A stretch of 64,000 nt of DNA from Variovorax sp. IB41 (GTDB taxonomy: Bacteria > Pseudomonadota > Gammaproteobacteria > Burkholderiales > Burkholderiaceae_C): contig NZ_JAEFCB010000012.1 in the NCBI RefSeq assembly GCF_016405905.1, forward strand, positions 62,001-126,000. The letters are read 5' to 3'. Each line of letters starts with the position of its first letter. The stretch's first letter is position 1. The translations under genes and the position numbers were made by a program. The notes beneath the pieces are model-generated. The model ran no database searches and was not told the DNA's origin. It saw only the letters and a program-made list of their open reading frames with translations. Positions 31,256-40,675 of this stretch are shown piece after piece.

Positions 31256-33304
31256 TCAGGGCGTGAAGGTATCGCCCAGCACGATGCCTTCGCGCCGCGG
31301 GTCCGCGCCGCCGGTGAGCACAGGTTTGCCGCCCACGGTCGTGCGGATGATGGTGCTGATGCCGCTGGACTGCGGCCCGAAGCTCACCGTGTGGCCGAGC
31401 GCGCGCAGGCCCGCGATCAGCGGGTCGTTGTTGCCCGTGTTCGAGGTGTCGATCGCCGGGTGCTCGCCGCCCACGTTGGTGCTTGGGCTGTTGGTCGCGC
31501 CGAAGTCCACCAGCGAGGTCGCCTGCTGCGCGTCGAGCCCCCAGTCGAGCGCGCCGACCACGGTCTTGACCACGTACTGGATGATCGTGCCGCCGCCCGG
31601 CGAGCCGGTGCCCATCACGAACTCGCCCATGCTGCCGTCGCCGTTCTTCCTGAACACCATCGTGGGCGCCATCGTGCTGCGCGGGCGCTTGCCCGGCGCG
31701 ACGCGGTTGGCGACCTTGATGCTCGGGTCCTTGGTGTCGTTCGGGTCGGCCGAGAAATCGGTCAGCTGGTTGTTCAGCATGAAGCCCTGCGTCATGTGGA
31801 ACGAGCCGAGCGTGCTTTCGACGGTGGTGGTCATCGTCACGACGTTGCCGTCCTTGTCGACGATCGTGAAGTGCGTGGTGCCGTGCTCCTCGGTCTTGTC
31901 GATGCCCAGCGGCACATTGCCCAGGTTGCCTGCCGTTGCCGTGCCCATGCTCTTGGACAGGCTGATGAGGCTTGCGCGCTGCTGCAGGTAGGGCTTGTTG
32001 AGCAGCGTGTCGACCGAGCCGCCCGGCAGCGGGATGAAATCGGTGTCGGCCACGTACTTGTCGCGGTCGGCGTAGGCCAGGCGCTCGGCCTCGCTCACCA
32101 GGTGCACGCCCATCACCGTCGGCTTGCCGCCCTCGATGTCGATGGCGGTGGGCTTGTACAGGCCCAGGTTGAAGGTCTCCAGGATGCCCAGCGCCTGCAC
32201 CACGGCGATGCCGCCCGAGGACGGCGGCGACATGCTGCACACGTAGTAGTCGCGGTAGGTGCCGCAGACCGGGTCGCGGCGCTTGGCCACGTAGTTGGCC
32301 ATGTCGGCCATGGTCGTCTTGCCCGGGGTGATGACGGAGCCGTCGACGGCCGCCGTGACGGCGATCTTGTCGACGATGGCCTGCGCGATCGGGCCGGTGT
32401 AGAAGGCATTGGCGCCCTCGGTGGCGAGGGTGGTCAGCGTCTGGGCGTAGGCCGGGTTCTTGAGCCTGGTGCCCAGGGCCTTGGGCGTGCCGTCGGCGTT
32501 GAAGAAGTAGGCCGTCGCCTCGGCGTCGCGCTTCAGGTTGGCTTCGGAGGAGGAAATCGCGGCGGCCATGCGGCCACCGATCGAGAAGCCGTCCGATGCC
32601 AGCGTGATGCCGTAGCTGAAGAGGTCCTTCCACGGCAGCTTGCCGTGGTCCTTGTAGGCGATGTCGAGCATGCGCACCGCGCCCGGCGTGCCGATGGAGC
32701 GGCCGCTCGCGCGCAGCGGCGAGGGCTTGGGCACGGTCTTGTCGCTGACATCGTCGATGTAGCGCAGGTAGTTCTCCGTGGCCGCGGCCGGCGCCATCTC
32801 GCGTCCGTCGTAGGCCTGCACCTTCTTCGTCTTCGCGTCGTAGTGCAGCATGAACGCACCGCCGCCCAGGCCGCTGGACTGCGGCTCGACCAGGCCGAGC
32901 ACGGCCTGAACGGCCACCGCCGCATCGACCGCGCTGCCGCCGGCCTTGAGCACGTCGCAGCCCGCGCGCGTGGCCAGCGGATGGTTGGCCACCACCATGT
33001 AGTTCTTCGCATAGACCAGCTTGTGGCCGAGCACGTAGCCCGAGGCGGGCTCGGGCGCGGCGGGGTCGCCCGGATCGCCCGAACCCACCACGACCGGCGT
33101 GCCGCTGTCGCCGATCAGGCAGCCCTTGTCGGCCGGGGGCGGGGCGGGCGGCTGGTTGTTGGCCGCGTTGATGGCGGCGATCGCGGCGATGAGCGCCGCG
33201 TTGTCCTGCCCGCCACCACCACCGCCGCCGCAGCCGGCCACGCTCAATGCAAGCGCCAGGGGCGGGAGCGCCCGCCAGGCGCGCGCCTGGATCTTCTTCG
33301 TCAT
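31256..33304 (-). CDS. ggt: Gamma-glutamyltransferase, lipoprotein form
   Basis: A 682-residue GGT, an Ntn hydrolase that cleaves glutathione and transfers the gamma-glutamyl group. The autoprocessing and nucleophile Thr is in EEHGTTHFTIVDKDGNVV; GSPGGGTIIQYV near the C-terminus is the oxyanion and substrate region. The N-terminus is a lipoprotein signal (LALSVAGC, Cys25) followed by a run of seven glycines, so it should be membrane-anchored in the periplasm. It is about 100 residues longer than E. coli GGT, partly a linker after Cys25. Start at 33304 (MTKKIQARAW) chosen because it begins the signal peptide. Confidence 0.92.
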   Translation of the reverse strand: MTKKIQARAWRALPPLALALSVAGCGGGGGGGQDNAALIAAIAAINAANNQPPAPPPADKGCLIGDSGTPVVVGSGDPGDPAAPEPASGYVLGHKLVYAKNYMVVANHPLATRAGCDVLKAGGSAVDAAVAVQAVLGLVEPQSSGLGGGAFMLHYDAKTKKVQAYDGREMAPAAATENYLRYIDDVSDKTVPKPSPLRASGRSIGTPGAVRMLDIAYKDHGKLPWKDLFSYGITLASDGFSIGGRMAAAISSSEANLKRDAEATAYFFNADGTPKALGTRLKNPAYAQTLTTLATEGANAFYTGPIAQAIVDKIAVTAAVDGSVITPGKTTMADMANYVAKRRDPVCGTYRDYYVCSMSPPSSGGIAVVQALGILETFNLGLYKPTAIDIEGGKPTVMGVHLVSEAERLAYADRDKYVADTDFIPLPGGSVDTLLNKPYLQQRASLISLSKSMGTATAGNLGNVPLGIDKTEEHGTTHFTIVDKDGNVVTMTTTVESTLGSFHMTQGFMLNNQLTDFSADPNDTKDPSIKVANRVAPGKRPRSTMAPTMVFRKNGDGSMGEFVMGTGSPGGGTIIQYVVKTVVGALDWGLDAQQATSLVDFGATNSPSTNVGGEHPAIDTSNTGNNDPLIAGLRALGHTVSFGPQSSGISTIIRTTVGGKPVLTGGADPRREGIVLGDTFTP

Positions 33305-33447
33305 GGAAATCTTCCCGAGTAGTTTTGGTGAAATGACACGGGCGCTCCTCGCGCCCGTCTTCATCATCAGCACAATTCGTTCCAGCCACCTCGGGGTTTG
33401 CGCGCAGGCGTGCGACGCGGGTTCCGCGTGACGCCACAATAGCCGCC

Positions 33448-35439
33448 ATGTCAGACGTGCATTCCGATCAACTGCTCAGCGAGGTCGCGGCGCTGCCGCA
33501 ACTGCCGGGCGTGTACCGCTACTTCGACGCCGCCGGCGCGGTGCTCTACGTGGGCAAGGCGCGCAACCTGAAGAAGCGGGTCGCCAACTATTTCCAGAAG
33601 AGCCACGGCGGCACCCGCATCGGCCACATGATCTCGAAGATCGTGCGCATGGAGACCACCGTGGTGCGCTCCGAGGCCGAGGCGCTCTTGCTCGAGAACA
33701 ACCTGATCAAGACGCTCAAGCCGCGCTACAACATCCTGTTTCGCGACGACAAGAGCTACCCCTACCTGAAGATCGCGTCGCACGCATTTCCGCGGCTGGC
33801 CTACTACCGCGGCTCGGTCGACAAGAAGCACCGCTACTTCGGGCCGTACCCGAGCGCCTGGGCGGTGAAGGAATCGATCCAGCTGCTGCAGAAGGTGTTC
33901 AAGCTGCGCACCTGCGAGGACACGGTGTACGCCAACCGCACGCGGCCTTGCCTGCTGTACCAGATCAAGCGCTGCACCGGCCCCTGCGTGGACTACATCA
34001 CGCCCGAGGCCTACGCACAGGACGTGGCCAGCGCCGAGGCCTTCTTGATGGGCGACACGCAGCTCGTGCTCTCCCGGCTCGAGCAGCGCATGACCACGCA
34101 CGCCGAGAAGCTCGAGTTCGAGCAGGCGGCGGAGTTGCGCAACCAGATGTCGGCGATCTCGCGGGTGCTGCACCAGCAGTCGATCGAAATCGCCTCGGAC
34201 AAGGACGTCGACATCCTCGCGGTCAAGGTGCAGGGCGGCAAGGCCTGCGTCAACCTCGCGATGGTGCGCGGCGGGCGGCACCTGGGCGACCGGCCCTACT
34301 TTCCGGTGCACGTGGAAGACGCGGCGCAGATCCACCACGGCGAGATGGACGATGTGGAAGAGGGCGCCGCGCCGGTCGCGGCCGATCCCATCGAGGTGCA
34401 GGTGCTCGAAGCCTTCATCGCCCAGCACTACATCGACGTGCCGGTGCCGGCCACGCTGGTGCTCAGTCACCTGGTGAGCCGCGAGCTGATCGAGGCGATC
34501 TCGCTGCAGGCCGGCGGGCGCGTGACGGCCGTGTTCCAGCCGCGGGAGCAACGCCGCCACTGGCTCGAGATGGCCGAGACCAATGCCGGCCTGCAGCTGG
34601 CTCGCCTGCTGGCCGAAGAAGGCTCGCAGCAGGCGCGCACCCGCGCGCTGGTCGAGGCGCTGGAGCTCGCGTGCGACGACCTGGACAACTTCCGCGTCGA
34701 ATGCTTCGACATCTCGCACACCGCGGGCGAAGCCACGCAGGCCTCGTGCGTGGTGTTCGAGCACCACACGATGCAGAACAAGGAATACCGCCGCTACAAC
34801 ATCGAGGGCATCACGCCCGGCGACGACTACGCCGCGATGCGCCAGGTGCTGCACCGCCGCTACGGCAAGCTGGCCGAGGCGATGGCGGCCGAGACCGAGG
34901 CGCTGCCGCCCGGCGACGCCGAGAGCGAAAACGTCGAGCCCGTCGAAGGCGCCGAGACCGGCGAGGCATCGCCCAGGACGCGGACCGCGCGCATGCCCGA
35001 ACTGGTGCTGGTCGACGGCGGCAAGGGGCAGGTGTCGATGGCGCGCGAGGTGTTCAGCGAACTGGGCCTGCCGCTCTCGCTGATCGTCGGCGTCGAGAAG
35101 GGCGAGGGCCGCAAGGTCGGCCTTGAAGAGCTCGTGTTCGCCGATGGCCGCGAGAAGGTCTATCTCGGCAAGGACTCGGCTGCGCTGATGCTGGTGGCGC
35201 AGATCCGCGACGAGGCGCACCGCTTCGCCATCACCGGCATGCGGGCCAAGCGCGCGAAGGTGCGGGTGGGCGGCAGCCAGCTCGAAGACATTCCGGGCAT
35301 CGGGCCGAAGCGCCGGGCACGCCTGCTGCAACGCTTCGGCGGCATCCGCGGCGTGGCCGCGGCGAGCATGGAGGACATCGCCTCGGTCGAGGGCATCGCC
35401 GCCGAACTGGCCGAGGAGATCTACAAGGCGCTGCACTGA
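33448..35439 (+). CDS. uvrC: Excinuclease ABC subunit C
   Basis: UvrC, 663 residues, makes the 3' and 5' incisions in nucleotide excision repair. The N-terminal GIY-YIG domain reads [24 protein letters not shown]. The UVR motif ([16 protein letters not shown]) follows near residue 225. The RNaseH-like endonuclease core begins [21 protein letters not shown] and includes [11 protein letters not shown]. The helix-hairpin-helix pair is at the C-terminus ([18 protein letters not shown]). It contains a Glu/Ala-rich insert of about 25 residues near 490-510. pgsA follows on the same strand. Confidence 0.97.
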   Translation: MSDVHSDQLLSEVAALPQLPGVYRYFDAAGAVLYVGKARNLKKRVANYFQKSHGGTRIGHMISKIVRMETTVVRSEAEALLLENNLIKTLKPRYNILFRDDKSYPYLKIASHAFPRLAYYRGSVDKKHRYFGPYPSAWAVKESIQLLQKVFKLRTCEDTVYANRTRPCLLYQIKRCTGPCVDYITPEAYAQDVASAEAFLMGDTQLVLSRLEQRMTTHAEKLEFEQAAELRNQMSAISRVLHQQSIEIASDKDVDILAVKVQGGKACVNLAMVRGGRHLGDRPYFPVHVEDAAQIHHGEMDDVEEGAAPVAADPIEVQVLEAFIAQHYIDVPVPATLVLSHLVSRELIEAISLQAGGRVTAVFQPREQRRHWLEMAETNAGLQLARLLAEEGSQQARTRALVEALELACDDLDNFRVECFDISHTAGEATQASCVVFEHHTMQNKEYRRYNIEGITPGDDYAAMRQVLHRRYGKLAEAMAAETEALPPGDAESENVEPVEGAETGEASPRTRTARMPELVLVDGGKGQVSMAREVFSELGLPLSLIVGVEKGEGRKVGLEELVFADGREKVYLGKDSAALMLVAQIRDEAHRFAITGMRAKRAKVRVGGSQLEDIPGIGPKRRARLLQRFGGIRGVAAASMEDIASVEGIAAELAEEIYKALH

Positions 35440-35498
35440 GGCAAACACCGAGAGACGAAGCAGCCTGCGGGGTCATCCCGCCATGACACAATCAAGCG

Positions 35499-36065
35499 AT
35501 GTTCTGGACCCTACCGACCATCATGACCTGGACGCGCATCGTCGCGATCCCATTGATCGTCGGGGTGTTCTATCTGCCGATCGCCGAGCCGATGCGCAAC
35601 CTGATCGCCACGGTCATGTTCATCGTCTTTGCCGCCACCGACTGGCTCGACGGCTACCTGGCGCGCAAGCTCAACCAGACCTCTTCCTTCGGCGCCTTCC
35701 TCGATCCGGTGGCCGACAAGTTCCTCGTGTGCGCCGCGCTGCTGGTGCTGGTGCACCTGCAGCGCGCCGATGTGTTCGTGGCGCTCATCATCATCGGCCG
35801 CGAGATCGCCATCTCGGCGCTGCGCGAATGGATGGCGCGCATCGGCGCCGGCAAGAGCGTGGCGGTGCACATGATCGGCAAGGTCAAGACGACCGTGCAG
35901 ATGGTCGCGATTCCCTTCCTGCTCTATGACGGGCACCTTTTCAAGGTGATCGACACGGGCCTCTGGGGCCAGTGGCTGATCTGGATCTCGGCGGTGCTCA
36001 CCGTCTGGTCGATGGTGTATTACCTGCAGAAGGCCATTCCCGAGATCCGGGCCCACTCCAAATGA
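35499..36065 (+). CDS. pgsA: CDP-diacylglycerol--glycerol-3-phosphate 3-phosphatidyltransferase
   Basis: PgsA, 188 residues, an inner-membrane enzyme making phosphatidylglycerophosphate for phosphatidylglycerol and cardiolipin. The CDP-alcohol phosphatidyltransferase motif DG-x2-AR-x8-G-x3-D-x3-D is complete in WLDGYLARKLNQ and FGAFLDPVADKF. About four to six membrane helices. It sits 59 bases after uvrC, the same order as in many proteobacteria. The stop overlaps the ATG of the following DMT gene by four bases. Confidence 0.96.
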   Translation: MFWTLPTIMTWTRIVAIPLIVGVFYLPIAEPMRNLIATVMFIVFAATDWLDGYLARKLNQTSSFGAFLDPVADKFLVCAALLVLVHLQRADVFVALIIIGREIAISALREWMARIGAGKSVAVHMIGKVKTTVQMVAIPFLLYDGHLFKVIDTGLWGQWLIWISAVLTVWSMVYYLQKAIPEIRAHSK

Positions 36066-36949
36066 CGGTGGCCGCCGCGGCACGTGGCTCGGGCTGGATC
36101 CGGGCCATGCCGGCAGTCTTCGTGCTGATCTGGAGCACGGGCTTCATCGTTGCGCGCTACGGCATGCCGTATGCGCCGCCCCTCAAGTTCCTCGCCGTGC
36201 GCTATGCGCTCTCGCTCGTGTGCTTCGGCGCGTGGGTGGCGCTCGCGCGGGTCGCGTGGCCGAAGGAGCGCGCGCAGTGGGGGCACCTCGCCATCACGGG
36301 CGTGTTGATGCAGGCGGGGTATCTGGGCGGCGTCTGGGCGGCGGTGCATGCGGGCATGGGCGCGGGGCTCGTGGCGTTGCTGGTCGGCATCCAGCCGGTG
36401 CTCACCGCGATCTGGCTGTCGTTCAACGGCGGGCGCATTTCGAAGCGGCAGTGGGCCGGCCTCGTCCTGGGTTTCGCGGGCCTCGTGCTCGTGGTCTCGC
36501 GCAAGTTCGGGCAGGGCGCCGAGGTCAATGCGCTGACGTTGGGGCTCGCAGTCTTCGCGCTGCTTTCGATCACGGCGGGCACGCTGTACCAGAAGCGCTT
36601 CGTCGCGCCCTGCGACGTGCGCAGCGCGAGCGCGGTGCAGATGGCCGCGGCGCTGCTGGTGACTCTGCCCTTCGCTGCAATGGAATCGCAGGGCATCGAA
36701 TGGAACGCGCACTCGACGGGCGCGATGGCCTGGTCGGTGCTGGCGCTGTCGCTCGGCGGGAGCTCGCTGCTCTACATGCTGATCCAGCGCGGCACGGCCA
36801 CGGCGGTCACGAGCCTGCTTTATCTGGTGCCGCCCTGCACCGCGGTGATGGCGTGGCTGCTGTTCGCCGAGCCGATCACGCTCACGACGCTGCTGGGCAT
36901 CGGGCTCACCGCGATCGGCGTGAGCCTGGTGGTGCGCAGCGAGCGCTGA
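36062..36949 (+). CDS. DMT-family (EamA) transporter
   Basis: A 295-residue, ten-helix drug/metabolite exporter built of two EamA repeats. The first helix has PAVFVLIWSTGFIVARYGMPY, the typical W-S-(S/T)-x-F start; the second repeat ends in LLFAEPITLTTLLGIGLTAIGVSLV. It probably exports amino acids or related metabolites. It is coupled to pgsA by an ATGA overlap and is convergent with the LysR gene, three bases apart. No terminator is visible between them. Confidence 0.88.
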   Translation: MTVAAAARGSGWIRAMPAVFVLIWSTGFIVARYGMPYAPPLKFLAVRYALSLVCFGAWVALARVAWPKERAQWGHLAITGVLMQAGYLGGVWAAVHAGMGAGLVALLVGIQPVLTAIWLSFNGGRISKRQWAGLVLGFAGLVLVVSRKFGQGAEVNALTLGLAVFALLSITAGTLYQKRFVAPCDVRSASAVQMAAALLVTLPFAAMESQGIEWNAHSTGAMAWSVLALSLGGSSLLYMLIQRGTATAVTSLLYLVPPCTAVMAWLLFAEPITLTTLLGIGLTAIGVSLVVRSER

Positions 36950-36952
36950 ACT

Positions 36953-37912
36953 TCAGCGCGCGCCGGTCTTTGCCGGCTTCCACGGCTCGCCGCGAAACTG
37001 CTCCGCGAGGTGATCGAGCAGGAGGCGCACGCGGCGCGGCGTCTTCGGCCGCCACGGCGCGACCCAGTGGATGTCGGCATCGGGCATCGCGTACTGCGGC
37101 AGCACGCGCACCAGCTCGCCGCTCGCCAGTTGCGGTGCGATGTCCCAGAGGCTGCGCAGCATGATGCCGTGGCCCGCCATGCACCAGTCGCGCACCATCT
37201 CCCCCGAATTGCTCGCGAGCGGCCCTTGCACGCGAACGCGCGCCGTGCTGCTGTCGCGCGCATGGCGCAATGTCCAGAGCGCGAACTGGCGCTGGTTGAC
37301 TTCGCCGTTCTCACGCGCGACGAGGCACGCGTGCGCGGTGAGCGCATCGACCGTGGCCGGCATGCCGTGCCGCGCGATGTACGAGGGCGCGGCCGCCAGC
37401 ACGCGCTGGTTGCGCGCGATGCGCCGCGTGACCCAGTCGGCCGCGCGGTGCTGCTGCACGGCCCACAGCCAGAGCGCGCCGTCGTAGCCCTCGGCGCCCA
37501 GATCGGGCAGGTGCTCGGTCAGCAGCAGCTCGATCTGCAGGGCAGGGTGCCGGGCCTGGAAGGCCGCCAGCGCCGGACCGAGCCAGCGCCTGCCGAAGCC
37601 GAAGGTGGCCGCAAGGCGGATCGTGCCGACCAGTTCGTTCTGCCGCTCGCCCAGCTCGCTTTCGAGCGCCGCGAAGCCTTCGAGCAGTGCGCGCGCATGC
37701 AGGCACACCGCCTCGCCCTCGGCCGTGACGCTGAGCCGGCGCGTGGTGCGGTCGAACAGCCGCTGCCCGAGCCGCCCCTCGAGCGCACCGAGCCGCTTGG
37801 TGATGACCGAGGGCACGACATCGAGCGTGGCGGCCGCGCCGGCGAGGCTGCCCTGGTCGCGAATTGCCAGCACCAGTTCGAGATCGCTGCGTTCCAGCGA
37901 GGAGGGATTCAT
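36953..37912 (-). CDS. LysR-family transcriptional regulator
   Basis: A 319-residue LysR regulator. The helix-turn-helix lies in residues 5-60 (LERSDLELVLAIRDQGSLAG, then VPSVITKRLGALEGRLGQ). The effector domain follows with the C-terminal pattern WCMAGHGIMLRSLWDIAPQL typical of the DsdC/TtdR-like LysR group. It is divergent, across 70 bases, from the dehalogenase-like hydrolase and the tartrate/malate-type dehydrogenase. It probably regulates those two genes. Confidence 0.88.
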   Translation of the reverse strand: MNPSSLERSDLELVLAIRDQGSLAGAAATLDVVPSVITKRLGALEGRLGQRLFDRTTRRLSVTAEGEAVCLHARALLEGFAALESELGERQNELVGTIRLAATFGFGRRWLGPALAAFQARHPALQIELLLTEHLPDLGAEGYDGALWLWAVQQHRAADWVTRRIARNQRVLAAAPSYIARHGMPATVDALTAHACLVARENGEVNQRQFALWTLRHARDSSTARVRVQGPLASNSGEMVRDWCMAGHGIMLRSLWDIAPQLASGELVRVLPQYAMPDADIHWVAPWRPKTPRRVRLLLDHLAEQFRGEPWKPAKTGAR

Positions 37913-37982
37913 GCCAATCCGGAAAGTATGAATTGGCCGATTGTTGCTTGATGATCGCCGGGGCGCAACGCACAATCGTTCC
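37913..37982. promoter_or_regulatory. Divergent promoter region between LysR and the hydrolase gene
   Basis: This 70-base gap must hold both promoters. It contains the imperfect repeat CAATcc...gaATTG near 37915-37938, of the T-N11-A kind used by LysR proteins, but no strong -10 element could be assigned. Confidence 0.35.
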
Positions 37983-38906
37983 GTGACTGCCTCCTTCCTC
38001 AGCTTTCCCTCCTTCGACATCGAGCGCAACGGCGTGCGCATCCATGGCCGCATCGGTGGCAAGGGGGCGCCGTTGCTCCTGCTGCACGGCCATCCGCAGA
38101 CGCATGCGATCTGGCATCGCGTGGCACCGCAACTGGCCGAGCGCTTCACCGTGGTCGCGGTGGACCTGCGCGGCTACGGCGACTCGGGCCGGCCCGCGGC
38201 CGATGCAGAGCATGCGGTCTACAGCAAGCGCGAGATGGCGCTCGATGCGCTCGCCGCCATGCGGCATCACGGCTTCGAGCGCTTCGGCGTGTTGGCGCAC
38301 GACCGCGGTGCGCGGGTGGCGCACCGGCTCGCCGCGGACCATTCTTCGGCGGTCGAGCGCATGCTGCTGCTGGACATCGCGCCCACGCTCGCGATGTACG
38401 AGAACACCTCCGAGGCCTTTGCCAAGGCCTACTGGCACTGGTTCTTCCTGATCCAGCCGCCGCCGTTGCCCGAGGCGCTGATCGCCTCCGATCCGGTGCG
38501 CTACGTGCGCAGCGTGATGGGTGGGCGGCATGCGGGCCTCGCGCCTTTCGCGCCCGAGGTGCTGGCCGAGTACGAGCGCTGCGCGCGCATCCCGGGCACG
38601 GCCGAATCCATCTGCGAGGACTACCGCGCCTCCGCAACCATCGACCTCGTGCACGACCGCGCGGACATCACCGCCGGCCGCAAGCTCGCGCAGCCGCTGC
38701 GCGTGCTGTGGGGCGAGCACGGCGCGGTAGGCAAGTGCTTCGACGTGCTCGCGCTGTGGCGCGCGTGCGCCGATGACGTGTCGGGCCGCGCGCTGCCATG
38801 CGGCCACTATGTTCCCGAAGAAGCCCCGGCCGAATTGCTCGCCGAGGCACTCGCGTTCTTTTCACCTCTCCAACCATCTCTTCCGCAGACAGGAGCCATT
38901 CCATGA
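37983..38906 (+). CDS. Alpha/beta hydrolase, fluoroacetate (haloacetate) dehalogenase-like
   Basis: A 307-residue alpha/beta hydrolase. Residues match the known fluoroacetate dehalogenase layout: nucleophile Asp107 in AHDRGARVAHR, carboxylate-binding Arg108 and Arg111, acid Asp131, halide-pocket His152 and Trp153 in YWHWFF, Tyr214 in DYRA, and catalytic His275 in CGHYVP. These enzymes cleave C-F or C-Cl in haloacetates to give glycolate. The start is taken as GTG at 37983. It overlaps the following dehydrogenase by four bases and is divergent from a LysR gene. Family is sure; fluoroacetate as substrate is inferred. Confidence 0.85.
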   Translation: MTASFLSFPSFDIERNGVRIHGRIGGKGAPLLLLHGHPQTHAIWHRVAPQLAERFTVVAVDLRGYGDSGRPAADAEHAVYSKREMALDALAAMRHHGFERFGVLAHDRGARVAHRLAADHSSAVERMLLLDIAPTLAMYENTSEAFAKAYWHWFFLIQPPPLPEALIASDPVRYVRSVMGGRHAGLAPFAPEVLAEYERCARIPGTAESICEDYRASATIDLVHDRADITAGRKLAQPLRVLWGEHGAVGKCFDVLALWRACADDVSGRALPCGHYVPEEAPAELLAEALAFFSPLQPSLPQTGAIP

Positions 38907-39988
38907 GCACCCACAGAATCGCAGTCATCGCCGGCGACGGCATCGGCAAGGAAACCATGCCCGAGGGCCTGCGCGTGGTCGACGCGGCGGCGCGCAAGTT
39001 CGGCATCGACCTGAAGTTCGACCACTTCGATTTCTCCAGCTGGGACTACTGCGAGAAGCACGGCAAGATGCTGCCCGACAACTGGAAGGACCAGATCGGC
39101 GGCCACGACGCGATCTTCTTCGGGGCGGTCGGCTGGCCCGAGAAGATTCCCGACCACGTGTCGCTCTGGGGCTCGCTCCTTTTGTTCCGCCGCGAGTTCG
39201 ACCAGTACATCAACCTGCGTCCCGCGCGCCTCATGCCCGGCATCGTCGCGCCCGTGGTGCGCCGCGACGGCACGCCGCGCCAGCCCGGCGAGATCGACAT
39301 GTACATCGTGCGCGAGAACACCGAGGGCGAGTACTCCAGCATCGGCGGGCGCATGTACGAAGGCACGCCGCGCGAGATCGTGGTGCAGGAAACCGTGATG
39401 TCGCGCATCGGTGTCGACCGCGTGCTCAAGTTCGCATTCGAGCTTGCGCAGTCGCGGCCGAAAAAGCACCTGACGAGCGCCACCAAGTCGAACGGCATCT
39501 CGATCACCATGCCCTACTGGGACGAGCGCGTGGCCGAGATGGCCAAGAACTACACGGGCGTGAAGCTGGACAAGTTCCACATCGACATCCTCACCGCGCA
39601 CTTCGTGCAGCGCCCCGATTTCTTCGACGTGGTGGTCGCGAGCAATCTCTTCGGCGACATCCTCTCGGACCTCGGCCCGGCCTGCACCGGCACCATCGGC
39701 ATCGCGCCGAGCGCCAACCTGAACCCCGAGCGCACCACGCCGTCGCTGTTCGAACCGGTGCACGGCTCGGCGCCGGACATCGCCGGCAAGGGCATCGCGA
39801 ACCCGATCGGGCAGATCTGGTGCGGCGCGATGATGCTCGAATTTTTGGGTCACAAGGATGCGCACGACGCGATCCTCTCGACCATCGAGCGGGTGCTCGC
39901 GCCCCAAAGCGGAGCACCGCGTACGCCAGATATCGGTGGCACGGCAAGTACCAGCGACCTCGGGAAGGCGATCGCTGAAGCGCTTTGA
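38903..39988 (+). CDS. Tartrate/D-malate dehydrogenase (isopropylmalate dehydrogenase family)
   Basis: A 361-residue beta-decarboxylating dehydrogenase of the TtuC/DmlA type. Features are the N-terminal [20 protein letters not shown], the substrate segment [19 protein letters not shown] (with no phosphorylatable Ser of ICDH), the catalytic Tyr and Lys, and the metal-binding [14 protein letters not shown]. The NAD site [16 protein letters not shown] follows. It oxidises tartrate, meso-tartrate or D-malate. Translation is coupled to the hydrolase by overlap. LeuB and isocitrate dehydrogenase are less likely because of the RPARLMPGI and [14 protein letters not shown] segments. Confidence 0.9.
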   Translation: MSTHRIAVIAGDGIGKETMPEGLRVVDAAARKFGIDLKFDHFDFSSWDYCEKHGKMLPDNWKDQIGGHDAIFFGAVGWPEKIPDHVSLWGSLLLFRREFDQYINLRPARLMPGIVAPVVRRDGTPRQPGEIDMYIVRENTEGEYSSIGGRMYEGTPREIVVQETVMSRIGVDRVLKFAFELAQSRPKKHLTSATKSNGISITMPYWDERVAEMAKNYTGVKLDKFHIDILTAHFVQRPDFFDVVVASNLFGDILSDLGPACTGTIGIAPSANLNPERTTPSLFEPVHGSAPDIAGKGIANPIGQIWCGAMMLEFLGHKDAHDAILSTIERVLAPQSGAPRTPDIGGTASTSDLGKAIAEAL

Positions 39989-40076
39989 AAAGTACTTCAC
40001 GAAACGTCCCGGAAAGTGCGCAACGAAACGCCCCTAAAATCGCGCGCTCCGCTGTTCTGCATGGCCTCGTGTCTTA

Positions 40077-40105
40077 TTGACACCCTGCAGGGCAGTGGTT
40101 GTAAT
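40077..40105 (+). promoter_or_regulatory. Promoter of the HU gene
   Basis: A perfect TTGACA (40077-40082) and TGTAAT (40100-40105) are separated by 17 bases, the optimal sigma-70 spacing. It lies about 118 bases upstream of the HU start. The remaining 88 bases between 39989 and 40076 show nothing notable. Confidence 0.75.
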
Positions 40106-40222
40106 CCTCGCTGGCAGTGCGCTGCCGAGGCGTCAGGCCTGCCAAGCTCTTGAGTCGCACCCACCCGCGGCCAGGTCGCAGCTGACGAAAGCCGACCAAC
40201 TTTTTCTCTACAAGGGGCCCTT

Positions 40223-40495
40223 GTGAACAAGACCGAACTGATTGAGCACATCGCAAAGAACGCCGATATTTCCAAAGCAGCTGCCACCCGCGCGCTCGAA
40301 TCCACCATCGGCGCCATTCGTACCACGCTCAAAAAGGGCGGCTCCGTGTCGCTCGTCGGTTTCGGCACTTTCGCAGTGGGCAAGCGGGCCGCCCGCACCG
40401 GCCGGAATCCCCGCACCGGCGACGCGATTAAAATCAAGGCAGCCAAGATTCCGAAGTTCCGTCCGGGCAAGGCGCTGAAAGACGCGCTCAACTAG
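40223..40495 (+). CDS. hupB: HU family DNA-binding protein
   Basis: A 90-residue HU-type nucleoid protein. The N-terminus [20 protein letters not shown], the GFGTFAV turn and the arm region [22 protein letters not shown] are complete, with the intercalating Pro in RNP. It starts with GTG preceded by AAGGGG. A strong promoter lies at 40077-40105. tRNA-Val follows 28 bases later without an intervening terminator, so both are probably on one transcript. Confidence 0.95.
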   Translation: MNKTELIEHIAKNADISKAAATRALESTIGAIRTTLKKGGSVSLVGFGTFAVGKRAARTGRNPRTGDAIKIKAAKIPKFRPGKALKDALN

Positions 40496-40523
40496 GACGT
40501 AGACTCGGAGAGTATTCCGGTGG

Positions 40524-40599
40524 GGTGCTTAGCTCAGTTGGTAGAGCGGCGCCCTTACAAGGCGTAGGTCGGGGGTTCGAGCCCCTCAGCACCCACCAC
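40524..40599 (+). tRNA. tRNA-Val (anticodon TAC)
   Basis: A full cloverleaf: acceptor GGGTGCT / AGCACCC, D-loop AGTTGGTAGA, anticodon TAC at 40557-40559 in loop CTTACAA, T-arm GGGGGTTCGAGCCCCTC, and CCA encoded at 40597-40599. Confidence 0.97.
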
Positions 40600-40611
40600 C
40601 ACCCAGATGCA

Positions 40612-40640
40612 AAGGCGAACACCAGTTCGCCTTTTTTATT
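40612..40640 (+). terminator. Intrinsic terminator after tRNA-Val
   Basis: A 10-base stem, AAAGGCGAAC-ACCA-GTTCGCCTTT, runs straight into a T-run. It ends the HU/tRNA-Val transcript 13 bases past the tRNA. Confidence 0.88.
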
Positions 40641-40675
40641 GCCGTCCGACTTCCGTCGAAAAAGAGTGTTCAAGC

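Noticed and set aside
40488-40673. Minus-strand 61-codon frame over tRNA-Val
   Set aside because: It is the antisense of a tRNA and of the HU-ppiD junction. Such frames are often annotated falsely.
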